The translations under genes were made by a program, and so were the position numbers. From contig MCFH01000082.1 of the NCBI GenBank assembly GCA_002104945.1, forward strand, positions 62,001 through 126,000: a DNA stretch of 64,000 bases, written 5' to 3'. The DNA comes from Piromyces finnis (taxonomy: Eukaryota; Neocallimastigomycota; Neocallimastigomycetes; Neocallimastigales; Neocallimastigaceae). The notes under the pieces were generated by a model, which was not told the DNA's origin, did not search any database, and saw only the letters and a list, made by a program, of their open reading frames with translations. Shown in pieces: positions 54,761-64,000 of the stretch (position 1 is the stretch's first letter; the number at the start of each line of letters is the position of its first letter).

Positions 54761-57700
54761 ATGGATGAAGAATTGATGAATAATGCTACGTTGAAGGATG
54801 GTTTCTCTGGAAATCGTCGTTTCTTTAAGGGTTTTCTTGCCAAAATAGAATTAATCTTTATGGTCTACCCAGAGCGTTACGCGGATGACGAAACAAAAAT
54901 CGTTTATATCATTTCGAGACTATATGGTGAAGCTTTGAATTGGGCTGCATCATTAATTCACAATCATGATGAATGCCTATTAAATTATGACTCATTTGTT
55001 GCCAAGCTTAAATCTGTGTTTGGTGACAACGACTCAACGTTTGTGGCTAATCAAAAACTTCGAACTATAAAGCAAAGAAAAATCGGTGAGATTCAAAAAT
55101 ATATTCTTGAATTTAACCGATACTCCGATGACTCCTCTTGGAACGAAAGTGCAAAAATGGACGCCTTCTTAGCTGGACTACAAGATCAAGTCGCCAATAG
55201 GATTTTAGAAATGTTTCCCGGTCCACAAACGCTATTAAATTTACAAGTTATTGCATCAAGAATCGATTCTAGAATCGATACCAACAGAAGATTCTTCAAC
55301 AACAATCATTCTAATAACACTACTCAAAACCGAAGAACTGAAGTAAATAGAAAACCTTTCACTTCAAGAAATAAGAAAACTTATGGACCGCTTTCCTCAG
55401 AAGAAAAAGCTAGAAGAATTAAGGAAAATCTCTGCCTGTATTGTGGTTCTCCAGATCATAAGTTAAGTAACTGCCCAAAAAGAAGTAAAAATGAAAAATC
55501 AGCTGGGACTCATATTTCTAACACTACGCCTGAAAAGAAGCCTAGAATAAGATTCTCCGATAATCCCAATCTGAAACAACCAGTCTTTGAGTTCCAACTC
55601 AATACTTCCGACGTCTCCGTGAATACTAAACTACTAATTGATTCAGGATCTCAACTTAACCTACTAGATGTGGTCTTTGCCGAAGAAAATAATATTCCTT
55701 TTGATAAATCCGTCTCTTTCAACAAAATCTCTGGCATTGGTGGGGAACAACAAATCTTAGGTAAATCTATCCCAATTTCGATCAAATACAAAAACCACCA
55801 ATGTAAAACTATATTCTATATTGTAGACCTTCCGGGATATTGTGGCATCTTAGGTGCTGAATGGTTACATCAGCACAACCCTAATATTAACTTCGTTGAA
55901 AAAGAATTATCTTTTAATTCAAATTTCTGTCTGTCACATTGCTCTGTTATTCCTAACGTTGCCCCTACTTATGCTATTTCTTCTATTTCTAATGATTTCA
56001 AATCTTCTTGTAGCACTTCAACAAATTCTTATATCCATGATTCAACAAAAAATCTTCCTAAAAATAATGATTCCACTATCAACCCTCCAAGCAATAAAGA
56101 AGTTTTTCTTCCTGCTGAACTCCAAGCCTTTGAAGACGTATTTAATGAAAAAGCCGCTGAACAATTGCCGCCTCACAGGCAATACGACTGTGAAATCCGT
56201 CTTAAACCGGACTCTAAACTTTTTTATGGACCGATTTATCCTTTAACGGATAAAGAATCAATGGCATTGAAGGAATACATTGATGAAAACTTGCGAAAAG
56301 GTTTCATCAGACCTTCAAAATCACCGGCAGGTGCCCCAGTACTTTTTGTTCCGAAAAAAAATGGTGAGCTACGTCTATGTCAAAATTATAGGAAATTAAA
56401 TGAAATCACAGTCCGTGATTCCTACCCTTTACCATTAATTAACGACATGTTGGAGCACTTAGGTAAAAGCAACATCTTCTCCAAACTTGATTTAAGATCA
56501 GCTTATAATCTTGTGAGGATAAAAGAAGGTGATGAATTCAAAACTGCTTTTACTTGCAAATATGGACACTTTGAATATACTGTAATGCCGTTTGGTTTGA
56601 AGAACGCGCCTGCAGTATTCCAACATTTCATTAATGATGTGCTTGATGGAATCTTGGGAGTATTTGTCTTCAGTTATATTGATGACTTAATTATATTTTC
56701 GGAAAATTTTAAAACTCATGTTATACAAGTCAAAGAAGTACTTAAAAGACTTAGAAAAGCCGGACTTTATGCAAAACTTGAAAAATGTGAGTTCTTTGTC
56801 CCATTTATCGATTTTTTAGGTCATCGTATATCGTCTGATGGAATATTAATGGATCCAAAGAAAATTTCATCTATCCTGGAATGGCCAACTCCTAGAAATG
56901 TTAAAGAGGTTCAAGCGTTTCTTGGGTTAGCTAATTATTATAGAAGATTCATTGCCGGTTTTGCTGATCTCGCACAACCACTTAATGCATTACTTAAAAA
57001 GGATGTTAAATTCTGCTTCTCTCATCAGTGTGTGAATTCTTTTAATTTAATCAAGACCAAATTTGCTTCTTCTCCTGTTCTTGCATACCCGAATCGTGAT
57101 ATACCTTTCATGGTTGAAACGGATGCAAGTAATTTTGCTATAGGAGCCATTCTTTCCCAAACGAATCCGAAAGACAATACGGTTCACCCTGTAGCATTCT
57201 TCTCCAGATCGCTTAGTTCTTCTGAAAGGAACTATCCGATCTACGATAAAGAACTTTTAGCAATTGTAGCTGCTTTAGAAAATTGGCGTCATTTACTTAA
57301 GGGGACTGCTCAGCCTTTCAAAATTTTCTCGGATCACAGAAATTTGCTTTACCAGAAGAAACCCGAAAAAATGACACAAAGATTAGTTCGTTGGTCTTTG
57401 TTTCTTGCCGAGTTTAATTTTATTATTGTTTATCGGTCGGGTTCTGCTAATGGTAAACCTGACGCTTTATCCAGAAGACCAGATTACTTAGAAAATTTTA
57501 AGGATTCCAATGATACTCCAAATTCCGTTCTTAGACCCGAAAACTTTTGTGCCCTGGTTCTGGATAACAACCCCCTTATGGATAAAATCATTTCAAATAG
57601 CAAAGATGATAAATTCTACTTTGAAGTATGCAAATACTTAGAAACTCAAATTCCACCTGTCCCTCATTCGCAAATCGAAAACTTTAAAATTCAAGATGGT

Positions 57701-58996
57701 GTATTATTATTCAATGATAGGATCTATGTTCCCCAAGATTGTCGTTTGGAAGTTCTTAAAATTTGTCACGACTCACCCTCAGCTGGACACTTCGGACTAA
57801 AGAAAACTACTTCCCTTATTGTTCGTGATTTTTGGTGGCCTTTTCTCTCTGTTGATGTAAAAGAATATGTAAAGTCTTGTGAAATATGCTGCCGTTCGAA
57901 GGACTCTCGACACAAACCTTATGGATTTCTTTCTCCTTTGGAAATTGCTGAACGTCCTTGGTCTTCCGTATCTATGGACTTTATTACGGATCTTCCACCT
58001 TCTCAAAAGTATACTTGCATTCTTGTAGTCACCGATAGATTAACTAAATTATGCCACTTTATTCCTTTTGAAAACATCCCTTCTGCCTCCGCTACTGCTG
58101 ATGCTTTCATGATCAACGTTTTTCGTCTCCATGGATTACCTAATGAAATTCTTTCGGATAGAGGTACTCAATTTACCTCTAAATTCTGGAATTCTATTTG
58201 TAAATCTTTCGATATAAACCTAAAATTTTCTTCATCCTACCATCACCAAACTAACGGACTGACGGAGAGGGTAAACTCCGTTGTAGAACAATACTTAAGG
58301 TGTTACTCAAATTATAAAGGTTCCAATTGGTACAAATTCTTACATCTTGCCGAATTCAGTTACAACAATGCTGTTCAAGAATCTACTAAAACTTCACCAT
58401 TTTTTGCTAACTACGGCTATAATCCGAAATATTCTCCAATTTTACCAAGTCGTACCGATGTACCAATTGTGGATGAATTTACAAGAAATTTCAAAGAAAT
58501 AATTAAAACTCTTAAAGATAACTTAAAGAAATCTATTGATCAACAAGAAAAATTTGCAAACAAACACAGAAGTAAAGCTCCTGAACTCAAGGTAAATGAT
58601 AAGGTCTGGATTAACAGTTCTCTAATAATGCGGAACGGTAATAAGAAGCTAAAACCTAGAAAACTTGGTCCGTACAAAATAATTGAAAAAATATCACCAG
58701 TTTCTTTCAAATTGGAGTTACCAAAAGAAATTCGTATTCATCCAGTTATCCACGTTTCAGAATTGGAACCCTACCATGAAGATAAGTTCAAAAGAAAGCA
58801 ACCGCCACCTCCACCAGTTATTGTAGATAATAATGAAGAATTTGAAGTTGAGGAGATATTGGACAAAAGAAGATATTATGGTAAAGTTCAATACCTAATT
58901 AAATGGAAAGGATATCCGATATCTGAAGCATCTTGGGAGCCAGAAAATAATTTGAATTGTCCAGAGCTACTTAAGGAATTCAACGAAAAGAAATGA
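54761..58996 (+). CDS. gag-pol: Element C Gag-Pol polyprotein with chromodomain
   Basis: 1411 residues, open throughout. Gag capsid at about 10-155. CCHC knuckle [14 protein letters not shown] from 225. Protease DSGS at 294. RT has [10 protein letters not shown] and YIDD (639-642), but the usual C-V-D-Y-R box reads CQNYR (Q541, N542). RNase H starts at VETDASNFA. Integrase has HDSPSAGH...[24 protein letters not shown] and [13 protein letters not shown]. The chromodomain is [13 protein letters not shown]...[19 protein letters not shown]. Sister of element E's protein. The D-to-N change in the RT fingers is not at a catalytic Asp but is unusual and may reduce activity. The start ATG is the first in frame and aligns with element E near its NATLKDGF motif. 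Confidence 0.94.
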   Translation: MDEELMNNATLKDGFSGNRRFFKGFLAKIELIFMVYPERYADDETKIVYIISRLYGEALNWAASLIHNHDECLLNYDSFVAKLKSVFGDNDSTFVANQKLRTIKQRKIGEIQKYILEFNRYSDDSSWNESAKMDAFLAGLQDQVANRILEMFPGPQTLLNLQVIASRIDSRIDTNRRFFNNNHSNNTTQNRRTEVNRKPFTSRNKKTYGPLSSEEKARRIKENLCLYCGSPDHKLSNCPKRSKNEKSAGTHISNTTPEKKPRIRFSDNPNLKQPVFEFQLNTSDVSVNTKLLIDSGSQLNLLDVVFAEENNIPFDKSVSFNKISGIGGEQQILGKSIPISIKYKNHQCKTIFYIVDLPGYCGILGAEWLHQHNPNINFVEKELSFNSNFCLSHCSVIPNVAPTYAISSISNDFKSSCSTSTNSYIHDSTKNLPKNNDSTINPPSNKEVFLPAELQAFEDVFNEKAAEQLPPHRQYDCEIRLKPDSKLFYGPIYPLTDKESMALKEYIDENLRKGFIRPSKSPAGAPVLFVPKKNGELRLCQNYRKLNEITVRDSYPLPLINDMLEHLGKSNIFSKLDLRSAYNLVRIKEGDEFKTAFTCKYGHFEYTVMPFGLKNAPAVFQHFINDVLDGILGVFVFSYIDDLIIFSENFKTHVIQVKEVLKRLRKAGLYAKLEKCEFFVPFIDFLGHRISSDGILMDPKKISSILEWPTPRNVKEVQAFLGLANYYRRFIAGFADLAQPLNALLKKDVKFCFSHQCVNSFNLIKTKFASSPVLAYPNRDIPFMVETDASNFAIGAILSQTNPKDNTVHPVAFFSRSLSSSERNYPIYDKELLAIVAALENWRHLLKGTAQPFKIFSDHRNLLYQKKPEKMTQRLVRWSLFLAEFNFIIVYRSGSANGKPDALSRRPDYLENFKDSNDTPNSVLRPENFCALVLDNNPLMDKIISNSKDDKFYFEVCKYLETQIPPVPHSQIENFKIQDGVLLFNDRIYVPQDCRLEVLKICHDSPSAGHFGLKKTTSLIVRDFWWPFLSVDVKEYVKSCEICCRSKDSRHKPYGFLSPLEIAERPWSSVSMDFITDLPPSQKYTCILVVTDRLTKLCHFIPFENIPSASATADAFMINVFRLHGLPNEILSDRGTQFTSKFWNSICKSFDINLKFSSSYHHQTNGLTERVNSVVEQYLRCYSNYKGSNWYKFLHLAEFSYNNAVQESTKTSPFFANYGYNPKYSPILPSRTDVPIVDEFTRNFKEIIKTLKDNLKKSIDQQEKFANKHRSKAPELKVNDKVWINSSLIMRNGNKKLKPRKLGPYKIIEKISPVSFKLELPKEIRIHPVIHVSELEPYHEDKFKRKQPPPPPVIVDNNEEFEVEEILDKRRYYGKVQYLIKWKGYPISEASWEPENNLNCPELLKEFNEKK

Positions 58997-59228
58997 TTTC
59001 AACGGAAACTTTATTTTAATTTATCTTAATTTTATTTTTAATTTTATTCTTAAAAAAAAAAAAAAATTTTATTTTCTTAAATTTTAAATTTACTTTAAGC
59101 ATGTATTTAATATCAAATGTATAATATAAAAAAAATTATTTTTATTGTAATTCAATTAGTATAGTTTAAGTATATAGTAGTTATATAGCCTAAAAAATTA
59201 ATTTAATAAAACATAAAATGAACCCAAA

Positions 59229-59263
59229 GATTCGTCTGGTATCCGAATCCTGGAGGAGGACCA
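59229..59263 (+). other. Element C polypurine tract and adjoining hairpin
   Basis: GATTCG/CGAATC arms (59229-59234/59244-59249) around TCTGGTATC, then TGGAGGAGGACCA (59251-59263) abutting the 3' LTR. Identical to element E. Confidence 0.85.
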
Positions 59264-59783
59264 TGTAACGAATCTATTAGAAAATTAATATTGTCTTAAT
59301 GGTTAGTATTTAAGACATTAATCTGGATCACTCGGGTTCGACTCACACCTTGATCCAAAATTTATTTTAAATTATTTATTTAACAATTTAATTTATGACT
59401 CATAGAAACTTATAGAACTTATTCGAAAAAGAATAAGTTCGAATATTCGAAAAACTAAATATTTTATGTATTTTTATCACGAGATTCATTTTATGTAATT
59501 TTTAATTAATTTAAAGAATAATTTAGAAAGAAAATTTAATTTTTAATTTAGCCACATCAGATTTAGAAAAAGTATAAATAGAAGTGATGTGAATCAAAAA
59601 TTAAATAGTTGTGTTTTTATTAACTTTTAAATTTAAATCTTTATTTTTAAAAAATTTAATAATAATAAAAAATTATTTTAAATAAATAAATTTATTGACT
59701 TATAGGGAATACAAAATTTATTTTTCTATATAAATATTATTAATTCCTACATTAATAAATTCTTTATATAGAATCGCGTTACA
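59264..59783 (+). repeat. Element C 3' LTR (intact)
   Basis: 520 bp, TGTAACGAATCTATTAG...GCGTTACA; it shows what the fragmented 5' LTR looked like. Followed by the duplicated ACTGA (59784-59788). Confidence 0.95.
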
Positions 59784-59788
59784 ACTGA

Positions 59789-61919
59789 CCATAAACCTTT
59801 AGTTGGCTTATTTAATAATAAAGAACCAAATAATGCTCGTCAAACACGCTGGGTTACTACACTTAGTATGCTCAAGGTAAAAGTCAAATATGAACAAGGA
59901 AAGAAAAATGTAGTCGCTGATGCATTATCTAGACTAATACCAGACAATAAAAATGATATAAAAATTTCACTAGCTACCTTTAATAATAATGATGGTGAAA
60001 CTACTAAAAATAATATTTTAAATTCAAATAAAGATTTTTACTCTAAAAATAATGAAAATATAGTTTATTCTTGTAATTTTAATAATTCATGTATTAATGA
60101 TAATGAAATAAATAAAAATAACAATATTAATCCTTATATTGATAAAAATATTGACTTAAATAAAAATTCTTGTGTTAATGAAAGTGTAAATTCAATTAAA
60201 TATTCTAAACTTAATAATGTTGATTTAAATAATTATATCTCTACTAATAATAATTCACATGGAAGTAAAAATATAAATATAAATTTTAAAAATGATATTG
60301 ATAAAAGCAAGAATAATAATTATTTTAAAAATAATGAAATAAATGAATTATCTGAATATGATAATGATATTGTTTATAATGAAGTAATGAATAGTGATAT
60401 CAATGTCTTAAATGATACTCGCAACTTAAATAATAAAATAGATATAAATAAAAATGATTTTCCTAAATTAAATGAAAATATTACAACTAGTTATAATAAT
60501 TCTAACATCCATAATAATCATAATAATATTCATTCATATGATCCATCTAATATTTTTAATATTGATAAAAATAATTATTTTAATATAGAAAATAAAATAA
60601 AAACATCCTCAGTCCCATCTGAAAATGGAAAAGAAGAATTATTAGATAATGATACTGACTCAGAAGCGGTTCTTGTAACTGACACATCTATTGATACTAG
60701 TGAAAATAATTCAAATGAATATCCAGGAAGTAATAAAATTAAAGAATTTCTTAAAAAGAAAATTATCTTAATAAATGGAATAAAATATTATAAAGATGGA
60801 GACAATATCAGAAAAGTTGTTGAAGATAAAGAAGAGAAAATAGAATTACTATTAGCTGCGCATTCAATAGGTCATGAAGGATTTTATAAAACTTATAATA
60901 GACTGAAGAAAAGTTATTATTGGAAAAATATGGCTAAAGATGTAGAACTACTTGTAAAAACTTGTCATGATTGTCAATTAAAGAGACCTCAACCTATTAA
61001 TAGTGGTACTGAATCATTTGCTACAAAGCCAGGTCTACCATTCACTAGAGTTGGTTTAGATATTATTGGACCACTACCAATAACTAAAAATAATAATAAA
61101 TATATAATAGTACTTGTAGACTATTTTACCAAATGGGTTGAAGCTGAACCTCTAAAATCAATTGAATCTACGGATGTTATAAAATTTCTTACAAATGTAT
61201 TTTCTAGACATGGTACTCCAGAAATATTAATTACTGATAATGGTTCACAATTTACTTCTGATGCTACTAAAGGCTTTCTTGATTTATATGGTATATATGT
61301 TCAATATTCTAGCACTTATCATCCAGAAACAAATGGACAAGTAGAAAATCGTAACAGAGAAATTGTTAAAAATATTCGACTATTAGGAGACTCAAATAAA
61401 GAATGGGACGAAGTTCTTCCATCGGCTTTATGGGCTCTACGTACTTGTAAAAATGAAGTAACAAAATTTTCTAGCTTTGAATTATTATATGGTCGTACTG
61501 ACCTTCAACCATTTGAACTTATGATAGAATATAATAATAAAAATGAATATGAAACTCCAGAAGAATATTTAATAAATAAATTTACTACACATTGGGAATG
61601 GATTATTGAAGTTACCAAAAATATTCAGAATGCTAATAAATTATGGGAAAATAGAAGAAAACAAAAAGCTTCAATGAATACTGCATTTTCAGCCGGTGAT
61701 TTAGTACTTGTTAGAAATTTTTCAAGAAGAAAGTTAGATCCATTTTTCATGGGACCTTTCCGTATTATTAAAATGGAATTTAATACTGCTACATTATGTG
61801 ACCCTATTAGTGGTGCAATAGCTGAAAGAAATGTTCATCAAAAGAATTTAGTTCATTATCATACTTGGCACAATGAGACTTCCAGGGACGAAGTCCAAAC
61901 TCAAGTGGGGGGATCTTGA
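59789..61919 (+). CDS. pol: Element B Pol, 3' part (RNase H end, Asn-rich insert, integrase)
   Basis: Resumes the element B frame after element C: TDHKPLVGLFNNKEPNNARQ aligns with element A. About 260 residues of Asn/Lys/Ile low complexity separate RNase H (DALSRL) from the integrase; A has only a short linker here. The integrase has HSIGHEGFYKTY...CHDCQ, VGLDIIGPL, ITDNGSQFTS and NGQVENRNREI. It ends YHTWHNETSRDEVQ...GGS, just before the polypurine tract. Without the insertions, Pol would be about 1571 residues, open from end to end. Confidence 0.92.
61903..61916 (+). other. Element B polypurine tract
   Basis: AAGTGGGGGGATCT directly before the 3' LTR, overlapping the final pol codons. Confidence 0.8.
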
Positions 61920-63034
61920 TACGCTACTCACATAAAAACATGATAAAAACTAGCTGAATAAACACGACTTAACCCATAGTAACTTATAATAAAAATAAAC
62001 AATAATAACCCTTAAAGATGAATGAATAATAATTTTATGAAAATATAACCCTTTCTTTAAATAAATAATATTATCTTTATTATATAATAAATTCTGAGTA
62101 AAAACGACCTAATAGTGATAATAATAAAATAAATTATTAAATAAAATAAATTATTAAATAAAATAAATTATTAAATAAAATAAATTATTAAATAAAATAA
62201 AACGACTTAATCCAATAATGTACTAAAATAATAAAATAATAATAAATAAATAAAAATGAATAAATAAACTAAAAATAAAATGATATACATCAAATTATTA
62301 ATTCTAGTGTTTATCCAAGTGTTCTTTAGAAATACTCTTAAACTTATAAATTAAAAAAATAACTAATTGAGTAATTATTACTAAAATGATAAACTTAAAA
62401 CCTGGAAATAGAACAATAATAACAATTCCAAAGATAAAATACAGAACTCTTTTATGTTTCTGTATAAAATGAGTGTTTATAATAATTGATACTTTTAATA
62501 TTTTAATTTTGTTAAATTTTTATTTTAATTTTATTTTAATTTTATTTTAATATTATTTTAATTTTAAATTTTAATTATTTTATTCAAGGTATTATACATT
62601 TAATGATAGTCAATGATAATTTATAATAATTTTTCTAAATTTAAACATTTTGAAGTAATAAGAAAATCAAATAAGTAATATTCTATAATATTTTATAATA
62701 CTAAGACATAATTTTAATTTATTCTTTTAATTTTAATAAATAATAACAATAATAATAATAATATTTAATAGTTAAAAATAATAATGCATGTAATAAATGA
62801 AAAGGTATAAAAAGAAGATAAAATTCTTCTTCATAAAAATCGGACAATAAATAGAGAATAAAAATAAAGAGATATAATAAAGCATAATTAAAGAGTTTAT
62901 TTTAAGTTTTAAAGAGATTTATTTGTTAATTATAAAAAGTATTTTATTTTAAATTTATGGCTTCATCTAAATCTTAGAATTTATTATTTATTAAAAATAT
63001 TATATTATTCAAAAACATATCGGCTAACGCATCA
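61917..63034 (+). repeat. Element B 3' LTR
   Basis: 1118 bp. It differs from the 5' LTR by one extra AT-rich repeat unit, several substitutions, and about 40 bp less sequence near the end. Confidence 0.9.
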
Positions 63035-63040
63035 TGAAAA

Positions 63041-63689
63041 TGTAAGAAATAATACTTATTCTTAATTGAATAATTACTATTTCATAGTATTTAATAAAAA
63101 TTTATTTAGAATATTAATTTTATATACACTAATATAAAATATAAATTTTATGTATTTATTATATTTTTATACATTTAATTAATATCATAAATTTATTTAA
63201 TCATTAGTCTTTATGTACATTTAATTAATACGAATTATTTATTTACATATTATTATTTTATGCATTTAATTATTATAATTAATATTCTTTATATCTATCC
63301 TTTTAAAGGATTAATAATTATGTATTAATTGTATTTTAATTATTGTATTATGGATAAAATAGGAATTAGTATTTTAAGATTTTTTCCGATTGCGTTTTAA
63401 TTTACAAGATGATCAATATGATTAGAATATTGAAACAAAAAGATATTCTAATCAACAATAATTAATAATTAATAATAATTAATAATCTCAAACTCTGGTT
63501 AATTCTTGGTTGTTTATTATAAATCTTTATAATAAACTCAATAAGTCTTTGTAAATTTTTATTTTTTTATTCTAATTCGTTATTAAATTATTATAATTTA
63601 TTATTATTATATTACTACAATATTGATAAGTAATATTATATTATATTGTAGTTAGTAGTTTTTTTTAATTATTATAAGATATTACTACA
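63041..63689 (+). repeat. Solo LTR of the element D family, diverged
   Basis: 649 bp starting TGTAAGAAATAATACTTATT and ending ATATTACTACA, flanked by perfect GAAAA duplications (63036-63040/63690-63694). It aligns with the D LTR along its length (for example GGTTGTTTATTATAAATC) but with many substitutions and about 290 bp less. A full element was lost by LTR recombination. It sits within 6 bp of element B's 3' end. Confidence 0.88.
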
Positions 63690-63694
63690 GAAAA

Positions 63695-63796
63695 TTTTAC
63701 ATACTATTTTTTATTTAAACGACTGGTAGAGTATGATGTTTTTTTTTTATTAAAATGAAAAAGTACGCTTTAAAGGTAAAAAAAAATATGTATTTT
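63695..63796 (-). other. LINE 3' UTR / flank
   Basis: A+T-rich stretch between the LINE stop codon and the solo LTR, with a T10 run near 63741. No poly(A) tail can be recognised for certain. Confidence 0.4.
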
Positions 63797-64000
63797 TCAA
63801 ATGAATTTTTCAAATTTCAAAATATAGAGTAAACCATTTTCATTATTACGTTGACTGAAAAAATTTAGTAGCTGGACTATGGAATCATAATGTTTAATAC
63901 GGATATCTCTAAATGTTGGACAATCTAATAACCAATGTTTAATACGGATATCTCTAAATGTTGGACAATCTAATAACCAATGTTTAATACTTTGAACACC
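63797..64000 (-). CDS. 3' end of a second LINE ORF (partial)
   Basis: Minus-strand frame entering from the right edge and stopping at 63797-63799. It contains IKHWLLDCPTFRDIR twice in tandem (45-bp duplication), then KHYDSIVQLLNFFSQR and a short tail. The H-x3-4-C-P pattern is the usual C-terminal box after the reverse transcriptase of LINEs (as in IEHLLxxCP). The body of the element lies beyond the window. Same orientation as the LINE at the left edge, but a different copy. Confidence 0.7.
   Translation of the reverse strand, partial: GVQSIKHWLLDCPTFRDIRIKHWLLDCPTFRDIRIKHYDSIVQLLNFFSQRNNENGLLYILKFEKFI

Larger units (their letters stand above)
34427..59783 (+). mobile_element. Element C: Ty3/Gypsy chromovirus inserted in element B
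   Basis: TSD ACTGA (34422-34426/59784-59788). Own length about 5.8 kb. Its 520-bp 5' LTR is split in three: 34427-34436 (TGTAACGAAT), 47253-47262 (CGAATCTATT, first five bases duplicated), and 53978-54487 (starts with the second CTATT). The 3' LTR is 59264-59783. I saw one substitution between LTRs (near 54155 vs 59447). Single gag-pol frame, self-priming site, chromodomain. Confidence 0.93.
27833..63034 (+). mobile_element. Element B: Ty3/Gypsy element interrupted by a 25-kb nest of insertions
   Basis: Its own sequence is about 9.84 kb: 27833-34426 plus 59789-63034. It is organised like element A: long leader, gag, -1 frameshift signal, pol, G-rich polypurine tract. The LTRs are 1142 and 1118 bp and have diverged. 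There is one extra 17-bp-type TTAAATAAAATAAA unit in the 3' LTR, several substitutions, and a shortened region near the 3' LTR end. It is therefore clearly older than A, D, E and F. Removing element C and one ACTGA restores a continuous pol frame. No clean target duplication of B itself is visible. Confidence 0.92.

Noticed and set aside
27829-63040. A target-site duplication for element B
   Set aside because: AAAT on the left and TGAA/GAAAA on the right do not match; later insertions on both sides have altered the flanks.
63764-63782. AGTACGCTTTA near the right edge matching the leader motif of A and E
   Set aside because: Only 11 bases, in a LINE flank, without the surrounding blocks; probably chance.

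Overview
The window looks like a repeat-rich locus of an anaerobic gut fungus (Neocallimastigomycota). Three things point there: extremely A+T-rich intergenic DNA full of homopolymers and (ATT)n tracts, secreted proteins with long Thr-rich linkers ending in a fungal CBM1, and fungal-type Ty3/Gypsy and APE-type LINE elements. The assignment is an inference from style; no species marker is present. LEFT HALF (1-19.9 kb): the 5' part of a minus-strand LINE runs off the left edge (1-2134). It is followed by sparse single-copy genes, all on the minus strand: a secreted protein of unknown function (4951-5628), two paralogous CBM1 proteins in a duplicated block (7506-8444 and 13323-14270), and a Cys-rich single-pass membrane protein (18553-19317). 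A minus-strand tRNA-Trp(CCA) gene lies at 19840-19911. RIGHT HALF (19.9-63.7 kb): this is almost entirely Ty3/Gypsy LTR retrotransposons. Element A (19926-27828) is complete and begins 14 bp upstream of the mature tRNA-Trp 5' end. Element B (27833-63034) begins directly after A and is interrupted in its RNase H region by element C (TSD ACTGA). C's 5' LTR was hit twice, at two adjoining pentamers: by D (34437-47252, TSD CGAAT) and by minus-strand F (47263-53977, TSD CTATT). D in turn contains minus-strand E (38480-44998, TSD CCCGG). A diverged solo LTR of the D type (63041-63689, TSD GAAAA) abuts B. The 3' end of another minus-strand LINE closes the window. HOW THE PARTS WORK: two lineages are visible. 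A and B have separate gag and pol joined by a textbook -1 frameshift signal (TTTAAAT or TTTAAAC, 7-nt spacer, conserved hairpin), a tRNA-type primer site, a D-S-C protease motif, and a position immediately upstream of the tRNA gene. C, D, E and F have one long gag-pol frame and appear to self-prime: the bases just inside the 5' LTR are complementary to an LTR segment 36-41 nt downstream of a TATA-like box. C and E carry chromodomains. MOST INTERESTING: A and E, from different lineages, share a roughly 700-nt 5' leader with conserved blocks at conserved spacing. It has covarying hairpins and a 7-bp loop-loop complementarity. The U3 of C and E carries a tRNA-like hairpin plus B-box that may be a landing pad for the nested insertions.
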